Below are positions 34,533-43,996 of a DNA stretch of 64,000 nucleotides, piece after piece. How positions within the stretch are numbered: the stretch's first letter is position 1; each line of letters begins with the position of its first letter. Position numbers and translations under genes: made by a program. The notes under the pieces are model-generated. The model saw only the letters and a program-made list of their open reading frames with translations. It did not search any database and was not told the DNA's origin. The DNA lies in assembly GCF_023698535.1 (NCBI RefSeq), contig NZ_JALJCL010000013.1, positions 57,426 through 121,425 of the forward strand, written 5' to 3'. Origin of the DNA: Halorientalis regularis. Its GTDB lineage: Archaea; Halobacteriota; Halobacteria; Halobacteriales; Haloarculaceae.

Positions 34533-35204
34533 ATGACCTGGAAGGACTCGGTTAAGCGGGAACTTGATCGCTACCGGGAAGAACACGACCAGAAAACATT
34601 CACACTAGCTGAGTTCTATGAGTTTGCCGAGGACCGACTCGCCGCAGAGTACCCGAATAACAACACCATCCAGGCGAAAATCCGTCAAACTCTGCAACGA
34701 CTACGGGAAGGTGGCGAGATAAAGTTTGTTGACGATAACGGCAACTACCGATTTCCCGAACCGACACCCACCATTCCGGATTTCCGTCTTAACCATCCAA
34801 AAAACTACTTTGGATACACGCTGGCTGTAGATATTGCTACAATGAACCCTGCCAGAGCAGTTGCTTCGTTAATGACGGAACAAAATAAGGACGGTAAGAA
34901 AATTACAAGCGATATCTCGGGCGCTCGTGCTGGCGCCCACCATCTCGACTTAGTTGAGACGACTGGGGAGACAACTCACCTCACCAATCTCGGTCACCGA
35001 CTCGTCTCATTTGCAGAGCGTGAGCACGATAGCACAGACGCTGCCCTCAATGAACTGCGTTCGTTCTTTGGCACCTCAAAGTTGTTCGTTGATGCGTTGC
35101 CGGCCTGGACTGGGCTCACACGAGAGATTATGGTGAATGATCAGGGTATCGCCCGTCTCGTGGAGCTCATGTTTGATATTCATTCTTCCCGAGATGAGGG
35201 GTAG
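34533..35204 (+). CDS. wHTH protein truncated by an IS6 element
   Basis: 223 residues are readable. The first ~75 (FTLAEFYEFAEDRLAAEYP...IRQTLQRLREGGEIKFVDDNGNYRF) match the winged-helix domain found at the C-terminus of DpnI/DpnII-type restriction enzymes. The remainder (FGYTLAVDIATMNPARAVASLM) has a second HTH-like region. The stop codon TAG at 35202-35204 uses the first base of the IS terminal repeat, so the original gene was longer and has lost its 3' end. It is AT-richer than the chromosomal-type genes in the window, which suggests transfer. Confidence 0.6.
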   Translation: MTWKDSVKRELDRYREEHDQKTFTLAEFYEFAEDRLAAEYPNNNTIQAKIRQTLQRLREGGEIKFVDDNGNYRFPEPTPTIPDFRLNHPKNYFGYTLAVDIATMNPARAVASLMTEQNKDGKKITSDISGARAGAHHLDLVETTGETTHLTNLGHRLVSFAEREHDSTDAALNELRSFFGTSKLFVDALPAWTGLTREIMVNDQGIARLVELMFDIHSSRDEG

Positions 35205-35892
35205 TGTTCAGATTAGCTGATTCCATGCGAAGGCGAATGATTGGAGCCAGTCGTCAGCTGTGTCTCGGTCGGCGTTGCTGAAACAGTTTGAGAACGAAGA
35301 GGTACGGCGTTTTACCTCACGAAAGACACGTTCGACACTGTTCCGATTTCCGTGGCGTTCGTATCTGAAATCGAGGCCGTGTCGCTGGCAGGCGTCTTTC
35401 AGCGGAGCTGCACCATCGACGAGAAACACAGCGTCATCGATATCGTGTTTCTCGCGGAGTTCAGCGAAGAACGCGTGAGCGAATGCATTGGTTCTCACCG
35501 GCTCAAGCTTTGTATGGAGTAATTCGTTCGTATCTGGATCGACGGCGGCGTACAGCCAGTATTGCTCGTCGTCGAGTTGGATCACGGTCTCGTCAACTGC
35601 AACGTGATCCGGCTGGCGTCCGTCTTGGGGCTGTAGATCGGCCTTGTGAACCCAGTTGTGAACGGTGGATCGTGCGCGTTGGACACCGAATACCTCAAGA
35701 AACGAAACAGTATTCGAAGGATAGAGTCCAGCCAGATGTAACTGAATACTGAGCTTCATCAGCAGTCGCGGTGTCGCTTCTCGCTCCACAAACTCTAACT
35801 CGATCTGGTCTAAACAGCCGTTGAGGCGGTTGGTTTTTGGCATAGAGCACTAAAAACCGCATCCGCCTCACTTTTCAATCTTATCTGAACAC
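35204..35892. mobile_element. IS6-family insertion sequence
   Basis: A 689-bp element with terminal inverted repeats GTGTTCAGATTAG (left) and GTGTTCAGATAAG (right, inverted). It holds one transposase gene filling most of its length. The flanks (...GAGGGGTA and CGCCGTGT...) show no 8-bp target duplication, so the element sits at a deletion or recombination junction rather than a simple insertion. Confidence 0.85.
35208..35843 (-). CDS. IS6-family DDE transposase
   Basis: A 211-aa protein with the compact IS6 layout: an N-terminal HTH region (STVHNWVHKADL), then the catalytic triad DDE as HVAVDETVI near residue 82, VFLVDGAAPL near 141 and RNSVERVFRE near 172. The length fits haloarchaeal IS6 transposases. 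The stop codon lies inside the left terminal repeat. It appears intact and potentially active. Confidence 0.9.
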   Translation of the reverse strand: MPKTNRLNGCLDQIELEFVEREATPRLLMKLSIQLHLAGLYPSNTVSFLEVFGVQRARSTVHNWVHKADLQPQDGRQPDHVAVDETVIQLDDEQYWLYAAVDPDTNELLHTKLEPVRTNAFAHAFFAELREKHDIDDAVFLVDGAAPLKDACQRHGLDFRYERHGNRNSVERVFREVKRRTSSFSNCFSNADRDTADDWLQSFAFAWNQLI

Positions 35893-36256
35893 CGCCGTGT
35901 CGCGCCGCACGACGTTCAACAAGCACAAACGCGCCTGCGCGTACGCCTTCCCGCTGGACGCGTTCAACCGCGGCGGCCGGCCCACTGACGACACGCACTC
36001 CGAGCAGCCCTCTGTAACCAGTGAGACCACAGAGGATGGCAGTGATGAACAGCAGCAACTCGATGTGGTCGCCGACCAGTCCCCGGAGTCAGGAGAGGAA
36101 ACGGGAGTCGTGGAGGAGTCCGAGGCGGCGTCAGGCGCTCACGACGTTGGTGGAGAGGAGAACGCTGGAGGGGGTGGTGAGAACGCTGCTGCGGAGGTGC
36201 GTGCTCGGTTGCAACGAGCAATTGATGCGCTCCAGGAGGTGGAGGACGCGTTGTAG
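35893..36256 (+). pseudogene. 3' fragment of an unidentified gene cut by IS6
   Basis: An open frame begins at the IS right end and runs to TAG at 36256. A GTG at 35897 would give 119 aa, but the frame continues back into the IS, so this is best read as a gene remnant. The first 30 residues (RRTTFNKHKRACAYAFPLDAFNRGGRP) look like the end of a folded domain. The rest is an acidic, Gly/Glu-rich tail ending in a short helix. Not recognised. Confidence 0.45.
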
Positions 36257-36328
36257 GTGCAGCGAGCGAAGGGGCCGAATGTGAAGATCGGGGCTGGGTG
36301 GTGCGGCGCCAGCAGCTACTGAGGTTCT

Positions 36329-36338
36329 TATTATAAAG
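36329..36338 (+). promoter_or_regulatory. TATA box of the acetone carboxylase operon
   Basis: TATTATAAAG in an AT-rich patch about 100 nt upstream of the first gene. No other strong TATA element lies closer. Confidence 0.45.
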
Positions 36339-36433
36339 GCTAAACATTTGTGTTCCGGTTGTCATCTCGTGTCATTGCCGTTCAACGGGCTTCGTGGTAA
36401 TGACTAACTAACCACACTGGTTGCACTGACGTG

Positions 36434-38602
36434 ATGGCGAGCTCAGAAGACAACCCAACAGACCACAACGCAGAGATACTGTCAATTGACGCCGGCGGGA
36501 CGATGACGGACACGTTCCTGATGGATAAAGACGGGAAATTCACTGTCGGCAAAGCCAAGACGACACCGGAAGACGAGTCCCGAGGGTTCATCAACTCCTC
36601 TCAGGATGCCCTTGAGGATTGGAACCTCAATGTCGAGGAAGGCTTCCCAGACCTTGTCTCGACGGTGTACTCGGGGACAGCCATGCTCAACCGGCTGGTC
36701 GAGCGCGAGAGCGAGGTCGATGTCGGGATTCTCATCACGGGCGGCATGGAAGACACACTTCGGATGGGGCGTGGCCGACAATCCTATACCGGGTTTTCGT
36801 ACTCGGACCGGCTCCACGTCAATACACACAAACACCCCGAGCCGCTGATTCCGCGCGATCAGATTCGCGGAGTGCGAGAACGGATCGATGTGAAGGGGAA
36901 CGAGCTGGTGCCGATTTACGAGGACGACGTCCGGGAGTCGGTCAACGACCTCCTCGATAGGGGTGTTGACCACATCGCGGTGATGTTCCTCCACGCCTAC
37001 CAGAACGATACCCACGAACATCGGGCCAAGGAGATTGCGGAGGAGATCATCGCGGAGCGCGATATGGACACCGACGTGATGTTGTCGAGTGAGTATTATC
37101 CGACGCTCAAGGAGCTCCCGCGGTTGAACACGCTCGCAGCCGAGGCTTTCGCCGCCGAACCATCGCGCCATCAGCTCCAGAATGTGCAAGATGCCGTTGA
37201 CGACCACGGCGGCGAAGTGGGCGTCCGTGTGATGGCGAGTCACGGTGGCACAGTCGACATTCATGCCAACGAGCTCGCGCGGACACTCATCTCAGGACCG
37301 ATTGGCGGGATGATTGGGGCGAACTACTTCGGCGAGAAACTGGGCTACGAGAACATGGTCTGCACCGACATCGGTGGGACCAGTTTCGACATGGGGATCA
37401 TCATCGGGAACGACTGGGATATCGATTACAATCCCGAGATGGCTCGCCTTCTGCTGTCGTTGCCGATGGTCAATATGGAGAGTGTCGGCGCCGGGACGGG
37501 AAGTTACGTGCGCGTCAACCCGACGTTCGACAAAATCGAGCTGGGGCCGGAAAGTGCCGGCGACCAGGTCGGTGTCAGCGCTGTCGAGACGGATGTCGAG
37601 ACTGTGACCGTGACTGACTGTCACGTCGCGCTCGGCTGGATCGACCCCGAGAATTTCCTTGGCGGCGACATGCCTATCGACCGTGAAGTCGCCCTCGAAG
37701 AGATCGAAGAGCAGGTCGCCGAGCCGCTCGATATGGGCGTCTACGAGGCCGCGCAGGGCGTCGTCGATATCCTCGAAAACAAACTTCGGAACGACCTCGA
37801 GGCTGTCGTCACTGGCGAAGGCTACGCGCCGTCGAACTTCAAGTGTCTGTCCTACGGCGGCGGCGGCCCGGTACATACCGCTGGCTACACCAAGGATCTC
37901 GGGTTCGACGAGGTACTTATTCCCGAGTGGGCGGCCGCGTTCTCCGCGTTCGGCTGTGGGGCAGCTGATTTCGAATACCGGTACGACCAGACGACGAACA
38001 TCGACATCGACGCCGACCTCTCGATGGAGGAGGCGGCCGAGACGGCCGGCGAGCAACTGACTGACATCTGGAAACACCTCGAGGACAAGGTGGCTGCTGA
38101 GTTCGAGAACAGCAACATCGGCCGCGACGAGATTGACTTCCAGTACCACATTCTCGGGCAGTACCAAGGCCAGCTCAACGCCATCGACATCGAATCGCCG
38201 GTCAGTCGAGTCGATACGGCCGAGAAACTCGAGCGGCTCTTGGATACTTTCGAGAACGCCTACCGGCGCCAGTACTCCGAGGAAGCCCGGTCACCGGAGC
38301 TCGGACACACGGTTACACAGGCGTCAGTTCGCGGCGTCCGAGACGTGGTCAAACCGGAAATCCCGACCGAGGAGACGCACGGTCCTGAGCCGCCAGCAGG
38401 AGCGCACAAAGAGCCGCGGGAAACGTACTGGGACGGCGAGTGGGTCGAGACGGACATCTACGACCTCCACGCACTCCAGCCAGGCAACGAAATCACCGGG
38501 CCGGCTGTCTTGGAAGGTGCCGCGACGACGTTCGTGTTGCCGCCGGGCCATGAGACGTGGCTTGATGAACATCGCGTCCACCACCTCTCGGACTCGGCTT
38601 AA
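36434..38602 (+). CDS. acxA: Acetone carboxylase beta subunit (hydantoinase A family)
   Basis: ATG at 36434 (a GTG precedes it by one codon). The 722-aa protein has the hydantoinase/oxoprolinase A fold: ATP-binding DAGGTMTDTFLMD near residue 19, YSGTAMLNRLVER near 77, ISGPIGGMIGANYFG near 285 and DIGGTSFDMG near 312. Length and the order beta-alpha-gamma match acetone carboxylase, which uses ATP to join acetone and bicarbonate to acetoacetate. The general family also includes hydantoinases and acetophenone carboxylases; the gamma subunit two genes downstream makes acetone carboxylase the best call. Cytosolic. Confidence 0.88.
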   Translation: MASSEDNPTDHNAEILSIDAGGTMTDTFLMDKDGKFTVGKAKTTPEDESRGFINSSQDALEDWNLNVEEGFPDLVSTVYSGTAMLNRLVERESEVDVGILITGGMEDTLRMGRGRQSYTGFSYSDRLHVNTHKHPEPLIPRDQIRGVRERIDVKGNELVPIYEDDVRESVNDLLDRGVDHIAVMFLHAYQNDTHEHRAKEIAEEIIAERDMDTDVMLSSEYYPTLKELPRLNTLAAEAFAAEPSRHQLQNVQDAVDDHGGEVGVRVMASHGGTVDIHANELARTLISGPIGGMIGANYFGEKLGYENMVCTDIGGTSFDMGIIIGNDWDIDYNPEMARLLLSLPMVNMESVGAGTGSYVRVNPTFDKIELGPESAGDQVGVSAVETDVETVTVTDCHVALGWIDPENFLGGDMPIDREVALEEIEEQVAEPLDMGVYEAAQGVVDILENKLRNDLEAVVTGEGYAPSNFKCLSYGGGGPVHTAGYTKDLGFDEVLIPEWAAAFSAFGCGAADFEYRYDQTTNIDIDADLSMEEAAETAGEQLTDIWKHLEDKVAAEFENSNIGRDEIDFQYHILGQYQGQLNAIDIESPVSRVDTAEKLERLLDTFENAYRRQYSEEARSPELGHTVTQASVRGVRDVVKPEIPTEETHGPEPPAGAHKEPRETYWDGEWVETDIYDLHALQPGNEITGPAVLEGAATTFVLPPGHETWLDEHRVHHLSDSA

Positions 38603-38620
38603 CACCATTCCCCACTCCCC

Positions 38621-38697
38621 GTGTAGAGATGCACCTACTGCTCGTCGTGATGCACCGGTTCGGTTGGTGCGAGCCTCGGGCAGTAGGTGCACTACAC
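38621..38697 (+). ncRNA. Structured mRNA element between acxA and acxB
   Basis: The intergenic region contains a long imperfect palindrome: GTGTAG, 3 extra bases, then TGCACCTACTGC, paired with GCAGTAGGTGCA and CTACAC 40 nt further on. Inside the loop a second hairpin, GCACC-N9-GGTGC, is present. The structure lies between co-directional cistrons, so it may be a processing, attenuation or stability element that sets subunit ratio. Confidence 0.5.
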
Positions 38698-38748
38698 GAG
38701 CCCGCATCTGGCTCGGAACAGATGCACCCGAACACGCTTTGACCATCT

Positions 38749-41271
38749 ATGAGCCAACAACAACAGTCCGAGGAAGACTTCCCTCGCATGCGACGCGAGA
38801 AGGAGAAGGTCCACGAAAAGGAAGAAAACGGTGAAGGTATCGGCTGGGGCGGCCAATCGCTCCGTGAGCAGTTTGAAGAACTCGAACGGAAGACGGAGGA
38901 GAGCGGCCACTACGCCGGTATCGACGAACTCGAATTAAAAAACGAGGAGCCGATCGAGTACGAGCAGATGTTCTCGCAGCTCCGGGGTGACCTGGTGACG
39001 GCGCGCGAGACATCAAAAGAAGTCGCCGCCACACCGATCGTTGAACAGGAAGGCGAGCTGTGCTATGGCCTCTTTACCCCCGAAGGTGATTCCATCGCCG
39101 TCTCGACGGGGATTATCGTCCACATTCACACGATGAGCGAGGCCATCAAGTACATGATCAATCACGACTACGAAGAGAGTCCCGGTATCGAACCGGGCGA
39201 CGTTTTCGTCAACAACGACGTGGACGTGGGCGACGTACACGCCTGTGACATCATGACGCTGATCCCCATTTTCCACGATGGGGAGCTGGTCGCCTGGGCC
39301 GGCGGTGTCAACCACGTCATCGACACCGGCGCCATCGGGCCCGGGAGTATGAACGTCTCGCAGTCTTCCCGCTTCGGTGACGGTGCCTACTACACCGCGC
39401 GCAAAATCGGTGAGGATCTCGAACTGTACAACTCCTGGAAGAACGACTATCCCGACAAAACGCGAACGCCGGACTTCCTGAAACTCGACGAACGAACGCG
39501 GATGACCGGCTGTCTGATGATCCGGGATGCAGTCAACGAGATGATCGACGAGTATGGCGTCGACAAGTTCAAACAGCTGTCCCGCGAGGCCGTCGAAGAC
39601 GGCCGCCGTGGATTCCGCAACCGCATCGAGAAGACGATGCTGCCGGGCACCTATCGCGGCGCCTCGTTCGTTGACGCCCTCTACGAAGGACAGGATAACC
39701 TCACGCGGTCCTATGCGAACGAGAACCACCTGATGCACGCACCCTCGGAGCTGCACGTCCGCGAGGACGGTTCCTTCCAAGTCTCGTTCGAGGGTGCGAA
39801 CAAGTGGGGCTGGCACCCCTACAACTGTACGCCGGCCGCGATTCAAGGCGGCATCTGGGTGATGCTCACCCAAACCGTCATTCCCAACGCGAACGTCAAC
39901 GACGGCGCCTACTATAGCTGTGACTTCCACCTGCCGGAAGGATCGTGGGCGAACACGCAGAACACGGAGACAGCCCATGCCTACGCGTGGCACTTCCTCG
40001 TGTCCGCCTGGGCACCGCTGTGGCAACACTTGTCCCGTGGCTACTACGCCCGCGGGTTCTGGGAGGAAATCAACGCTGGCAACGCCAACACGTCGAACTG
40101 GCTCCAGGGCGGCGGCATCGACCAGTTCGACAAACTCCACGCCGTCAATTCCTTCGAGTCGGCGTGTGAGGGTGTCGGCGCCCGCTACGTCGAAGACGGT
40201 GAACCCCACGCGGCAGCCATCTGGAACCCCGAAGGCGACATGGGCGACGCGGAAGTGTGGGAAATGACTGAACCGCTGCCGTTCCTGGGTCGTGCCGTCA
40301 AGCCCAACACCGGCGGTGCCGGTCGGCGCGCCGGCGGCGCTGGATTCGAGTCGATGCGCACCGTCAAAGACGTCAGCCGGTGGTTGCTCTACGAGATGGG
40401 GAACGGCTACATGACCAGCGACGGCGGGCTCTTCGGTGGCTACCCCGCAGCCTCGGGGTATATCCTCAACGCCCAGGATACGGACCTCAAGGAACGGTTC
40501 GAGAATCAGGAGGACTACCCGCAGCACGATCTCGATCCCGAAAGCGGTGACTTCGAGTCCAAAATCGACGGCGAGATCACGCGTCGGCCGGAGGGCATCA
40601 GCACGCCCAAGCAGTTCGACGACTACGACATGTACCTGAACTACCTCCGCGGTGGTTCGGGACTGGGCGATCCGCTCGAACGTGACCCCGAAGACGTGCT
40701 TTCGGATATCCACGACGGCTACGTGCTCCCCCGGCACGCCAGGGACGCATACGCTGTCGTCGTCGAAAAAGTCAACGAGGAGGCAAAGCACAACTCCGCC
40801 GTTCAAGGCGAGTGGGAAGTCGACGAGGAAGCAACCCAACAACTCCGCGCCGAACGTCGTGAAGAGCGTGCGGAAAAGGCCCAGCCGGTCACGGAGTGGC
40901 TCGAAGAGGAGCGTGACCGAATCATCGAGGAAGAGGATCTCATCGACGACGTCAAGAAGACCTACGCGAGCAGCATGCGGATGAGCAAACAGTTCGCGGA
41001 GTTCTATCACGAGTTCTGGGATCTGCCTGAGGGCTTCGAATTCGATCTCAGCGAGAAGGCCGAGAAGTCGCTCGAGAACCGCTTCAAGACTGGCTTCAAG
41101 CGGAAGTGGAAGAATCCCACCAAAGGTCACGAGACGTGGTGGGGTGTCGGCCGCGACGACGAACCTGCGGTTCCCTACACGTGGAACTCTGACCGCTCGA
41201 TCAAGGATCTCTCGAGCCCCGACGCGTCGTTTGGCGAACCGACCTCCGGAAAAGCAATGGATGACGACTGA
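38749..41271 (+). CDS. acxB: Acetone carboxylase alpha subunit (hydantoinase B family)
   Basis: An 840-aa protein. After a charged N-terminal extension (QQQSEEDFPRMRREKEKV) it shows the hydantoinase B core: LRGDLVTARETSKE near 80, FTPEGDSIAVSTGI near 105, FVNNDVDVGDVHACD near 155 and WAGGVNHVIDTGAIGPG near 182. The C-terminal 250 residues are the extension specific to acetone carboxylases and end acidic. It follows acxA by 146 nt containing a hairpin, and precedes acxC by 16 nt. A second, diverged and frameshifted copy lies at 45062-47571. Confidence 0.9.
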   Translation: MSQQQQSEEDFPRMRREKEKVHEKEENGEGIGWGGQSLREQFEELERKTEESGHYAGIDELELKNEEPIEYEQMFSQLRGDLVTARETSKEVAATPIVEQEGELCYGLFTPEGDSIAVSTGIIVHIHTMSEAIKYMINHDYEESPGIEPGDVFVNNDVDVGDVHACDIMTLIPIFHDGELVAWAGGVNHVIDTGAIGPGSMNVSQSSRFGDGAYYTARKIGEDLELYNSWKNDYPDKTRTPDFLKLDERTRMTGCLMIRDAVNEMIDEYGVDKFKQLSREAVEDGRRGFRNRIEKTMLPGTYRGASFVDALYEGQDNLTRSYANENHLMHAPSELHVREDGSFQVSFEGANKWGWHPYNCTPAAIQGGIWVMLTQTVIPNANVNDGAYYSCDFHLPEGSWANTQNTETAHAYAWHFLVSAWAPLWQHLSRGYYARGFWEEINAGNANTSNWLQGGGIDQFDKLHAVNSFESACEGVGARYVEDGEPHAAAIWNPEGDMGDAEVWEMTEPLPFLGRAVKPNTGGAGRRAGGAGFESMRTVKDVSRWLLYEMGNGYMTSDGGLFGGYPAASGYILNAQDTDLKERFENQEDYPQHDLDPESGDFESKIDGEITRRPEGISTPKQFDDYDMYLNYLRGGSGLGDPLERDPEDVLSDIHDGYVLPRHARDAYAVVVEKVNEEAKHNSAVQGEWEVDEEATQQLRAERREERAEKAQPVTEWLEEERDRIIEEEDLIDDVKKTYASSMRMSKQFAEFYHEFWDLPEGFEFDLSEKAEKSLENRFKTGFKRKWKNPTKGHETWWGVGRDDEPAVPYTWNSDRSIKDLSSPDASFGEPTSGKAMDDD

Positions 41272-41287
41272 CAAGAGGTGACAAACA

Positions 41288-41800
41288 ATGCCAGAATCCT
41301 ATCCACGCGAACACATCGAAGATCTCGTCGACGACAATCTCGAGTGGAACCAGTTGCACGACATGATGAGCGACTTCAAAGATGCTGATCGCTTCCAGAA
41401 GGTCCGCGACGTGCTCCAGGAGCGCGTCGATTGGGACGATCCGATTATCATCCCGTATGCGGACCATCTCTACGTCGTGGCCAAATCAGACGATAAGTGG
41501 ATCATCAAGTGTGATTGCGGTCACGAGTTCTGTGAACACGACGAGAACTGGAAGGCTGACGCGCTGATCAACGTCCGCGACACCGAAGAGGAGTATCTCG
41601 ACATCTACCCGGAGAATATGCATCCCCATCCCGATTACATGGAACTGCGGGAGTTCTTCTGTCCCGGATGCAAGACGCTGCTCGAAGTGACGAACGTGAT
41701 GCCAGGCTACCCACTCATCCACGAGTTCGAACCTGACATCGAGACGTTCTACAACGAGTGGATCGACGAGCCGATCCCGACGCCCGAGCAGACAGCATAG
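41288..41800 (+). CDS. acxC: Acetone carboxylase gamma subunit
   Basis: A 170-aa protein with the family's zinc-binding cysteines: CDCGHEFCEHDENW near residue 75 and FFCPGCKTLLEV near 120, and the conserved YPENMHPHPDYMELREF between them. Length matches the ~168-aa gamma subunit known from acetone carboxylases. GAGGTGAC before the ATG is a plausible Shine-Dalgarno. Its presence separates this operon from plain hydantoinase operons. Confidence 0.9.
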   Translation: MPESYPREHIEDLVDDNLEWNQLHDMMSDFKDADRFQKVRDVLQERVDWDDPIIIPYADHLYVVAKSDDKWIIKCDCGHEFCEHDENWKADALINVRDTEEEYLDIYPENMHPHPDYMELREFFCPGCKTLLEVTNVMPGYPLIHEFEPDIETFYNEWIDEPIPTPEQTA

Positions 41801-41832
41801 CAGGACAGACACTGTCTCTTTCCTGACGACCT

Positions 41833-43398
41833 ATGTCCGCACAACCAACACTGAAACATCTGTACGAGTCGATACTGCGTCGCCACGCGTCAGCACCGGC
41901 CATCTCGTTCGACGACCAGACGGTGACCTACGACACACTCGATGCGCAGTCGGCACGCCTTGCCAACGCACTCGTGGAACTCGGCCACGACCGAGAGGAC
42001 CGCGTGGGGGTGCTCATGTCGAACCGGCCCGAATACGCCGTCGCCGATATCGCGCTTGCGCGTGCTGGGCTGGCGAAAGTGCCGCTGAATGACATGCTCG
42101 GGCCCGATGACATCGAGTATATGCTTGCCAACAGTGATGCAACGACAGTCATCGCGGGGCCGAACTTCGTCAACACGGTGCGGGATATCGTTCCGGCGGT
42201 CCCGACACTGGATCGGATTATCGGCATTCAGACTGCTGACCAGGTCGCGGAAACAGCCGAGTACCATCAATTCGAGGCGCTGCTCGACGCAGCGACGCCA
42301 TCAACACCGGACGTCGCAGTCACTGCGGATACCCTCGCTGGCGTCTTCCATACAGGTGGTACCACAGGCGATCCGAAAGGAGTGAAACACACACAAGAAA
42401 ACCTCGTTTTGAACGCCCACGCACACGCTCTCGAACTCAACATCCAACCCCGCGACAAACTCCTGTTGATGACGCCACTGCCCCATTCGGCTGGTCTCAT
42501 CCTGGCCGGTGGGTTAACGCAGGGGAGTCACCACGTCGTCACCCAGGGGTTCGATGCAGAGCGTGCGCTCAGGCTCATCGAGCAACGCGACATCGCGTGG
42601 ACGTTCATGGTGCCGACGATGGTGTACCGTCTCCTCGATACACTCGACGGGCAGTCGTTCGATACGGCATCGCTGGAGACGCTGGTCTATGGCGCTGCAC
42701 CGATGAAACCCGACCGCCTCCGGGAAGGGCTGGACAAGCTCGGAGACGTCTTCGTGCAACTGTACGGTCAATACGAGACACCGGATCTCATCACGGTTCT
42801 CCCGAAGACAGCTCACGACCCGGCGGACGAGCAACGCCTGTCGTCGTGTGGGCTGCCGACAGCGATGTGTGAGGTCAAAGTCGTTGACGACGATGGCGAG
42901 GCGGTTCCGCCCGGCCAACCGGGCGAGATTCTGGCTCGCGGGGCTTACTCCATGACGGGCTACTACGAGTTGCCCGAAGTAACTGCCGAGACGATGGACG
43001 ACGGCTGGATCAAAACCGGTGACATCGGGAAGCGAGACGAAGACGGATATCTCTACATCGTCGATCGGGATGCCGATGTCATCATCAGTGGTGGCATGAA
43101 TGTCTACTCCGTGACGGTTGAGGACGTCGTCCAGCAACACGAGCAGGTCGCCAACGTCGCTGTCATCGGGATCCCTGACGACGAGTGGGGTGAGGCTGTC
43201 ACAGCTGTCGTCGTTCCCGAAGGCGACACGATCGACCGAACTGCAATCCGATCGTTTTGTGCCGACCGATTGGCCGATTATGAAGTCCCGAAAACCGTGG
43301 AGGTGGTTGATGAACTGCCGACGACGCCGTACGGAAAAATCGACAAGAAGCAGCTTCGGGAACCGTACTGGGAAGACGAGACACGGGAGGTGAGCTGA
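41833..43398 (+). CDS. AMP-forming acyl-CoA synthetase
   Basis: A 521-aa ANL-superfamily ligase: P-loop-like FHTGGTTGDPKGVKHT near residue 171, LVYGAAPMKPD near 285, QLYGQYETPD near 310, GYYELPEVTAETM and DDGWIKTGDIG near 395, and a C-terminal lysine region PYGKIDKKQLRE. It forms an acyl adenylate, then a CoA thioester. Directly downstream of acetone carboxylase, acetoacetate is the obvious substrate, giving acetoacetyl-CoA for thiolase. This is inference from context. It overlaps the next gene by 1 nt. Confidence 0.85.
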   Translation: MSAQPTLKHLYESILRRHASAPAISFDDQTVTYDTLDAQSARLANALVELGHDREDRVGVLMSNRPEYAVADIALARAGLAKVPLNDMLGPDDIEYMLANSDATTVIAGPNFVNTVRDIVPAVPTLDRIIGIQTADQVAETAEYHQFEALLDAATPSTPDVAVTADTLAGVFHTGGTTGDPKGVKHTQENLVLNAHAHALELNIQPRDKLLLMTPLPHSAGLILAGGLTQGSHHVVTQGFDAERALRLIEQRDIAWTFMVPTMVYRLLDTLDGQSFDTASLETLVYGAAPMKPDRLREGLDKLGDVFVQLYGQYETPDLITVLPKTAHDPADEQRLSSCGLPTAMCEVKVVDDDGEAVPPGQPGEILARGAYSMTGYYELPEVTAETMDDGWIKTGDIGKRDEDGYLYIVDRDADVIISGGMNVYSVTVEDVVQQHEQVANVAVIGIPDDEWGEAVTAVVVPEGDTIDRTAIRSFCADRLADYEVPKTVEVVDELPTTPYGKIDKKQLREPYWEDETREVS

Positions 43399-43814
43399 TG
43401 CACATCGACCACATCGGTATCCTCGTTGATGATATCGAGTCGCATACATCCCTCTTCGAAACCCTCGGATTGGACGTCAGTGCTGTGGAAACGGTCCCAG
43501 GGTTCGGGGTCCGTATCGCGTTTCTTCCCGTCGGCGAGAGTTTACTCGAACTGGTCGAACCACTTGAGGAGGGATCGGACCTTACCGCGGAACTTGCTGA
43601 GACTGAGCAGAGGGCCCTGTTACATCATGTTGCCTTGCGGGTTGATGATATCGAGGCGTGGTTGACAGACCTGAAATCGCTGGACGTTCCTCTGGCAGAC
43701 GAGACTCCGCGGCAGGGAGCAGGCGAAGCACGCGTCGTGTTTTTGGAGCGGCGAGCAGCCAACGGCATTCGAATCGAACTGGTCGAACGCAACAGTGAAC
43801 CAGCATTCCTCTGA
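43398..43814 (+). CDS. VOC-family protein, methylmalonyl-CoA epimerase-like
   Basis: A 138-aa glyoxalase-fold protein: MHIDHIGILVDDIE with the first metal-binding His, GESLLELVEPLEEGS near 52, LLHHVALRVDDIEAWL near 76 (second His) and GIRIELVE near 125 (Glu). This is the plan of methylmalonyl-CoA epimerases. Its start overlaps the ligase stop (TGATG). A role on a CoA thioester of the acetone pathway is possible, but the substrate is not known. Confidence 0.75.
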   Translation: MHIDHIGILVDDIESHTSLFETLGLDVSAVETVPGFGVRIAFLPVGESLLELVEPLEEGSDLTAELAETEQRALLHHVALRVDDIEAWLTDLKSLDVPLADETPRQGAGEARVVFLERRAANGIRIELVERNSEPAFL

Positions 43815-43828
43815 TGACGTAAGGGGAA

Positions 43829-43838
43829 AACATATATC
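43829..43838 (+). promoter_or_regulatory. TATA box upstream of the Bat-type regulator
   Basis: AACATATATC in the 182-nt gap before the regulator gene, preceded by a purine-rich BRE-like GGGGAA. It probably starts a second transcript covering regulator, UspA and the second alpha-subunit gene. Confidence 0.5.
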
Positions 43839-43996
43839 GCCTCCGTTCGTGCAAATCGTTACCATGGTTTCTCCGTTGGCGTCTGTACCCAGCCACTCCA
43901 GAGCTTGGACGGCATGGTCTGAACACATGTGAGGTTGTTGGCGAACAGGCAGAGCAGCATGAGAGACCACAGAGACGACGGGCAACTCACTGATAC

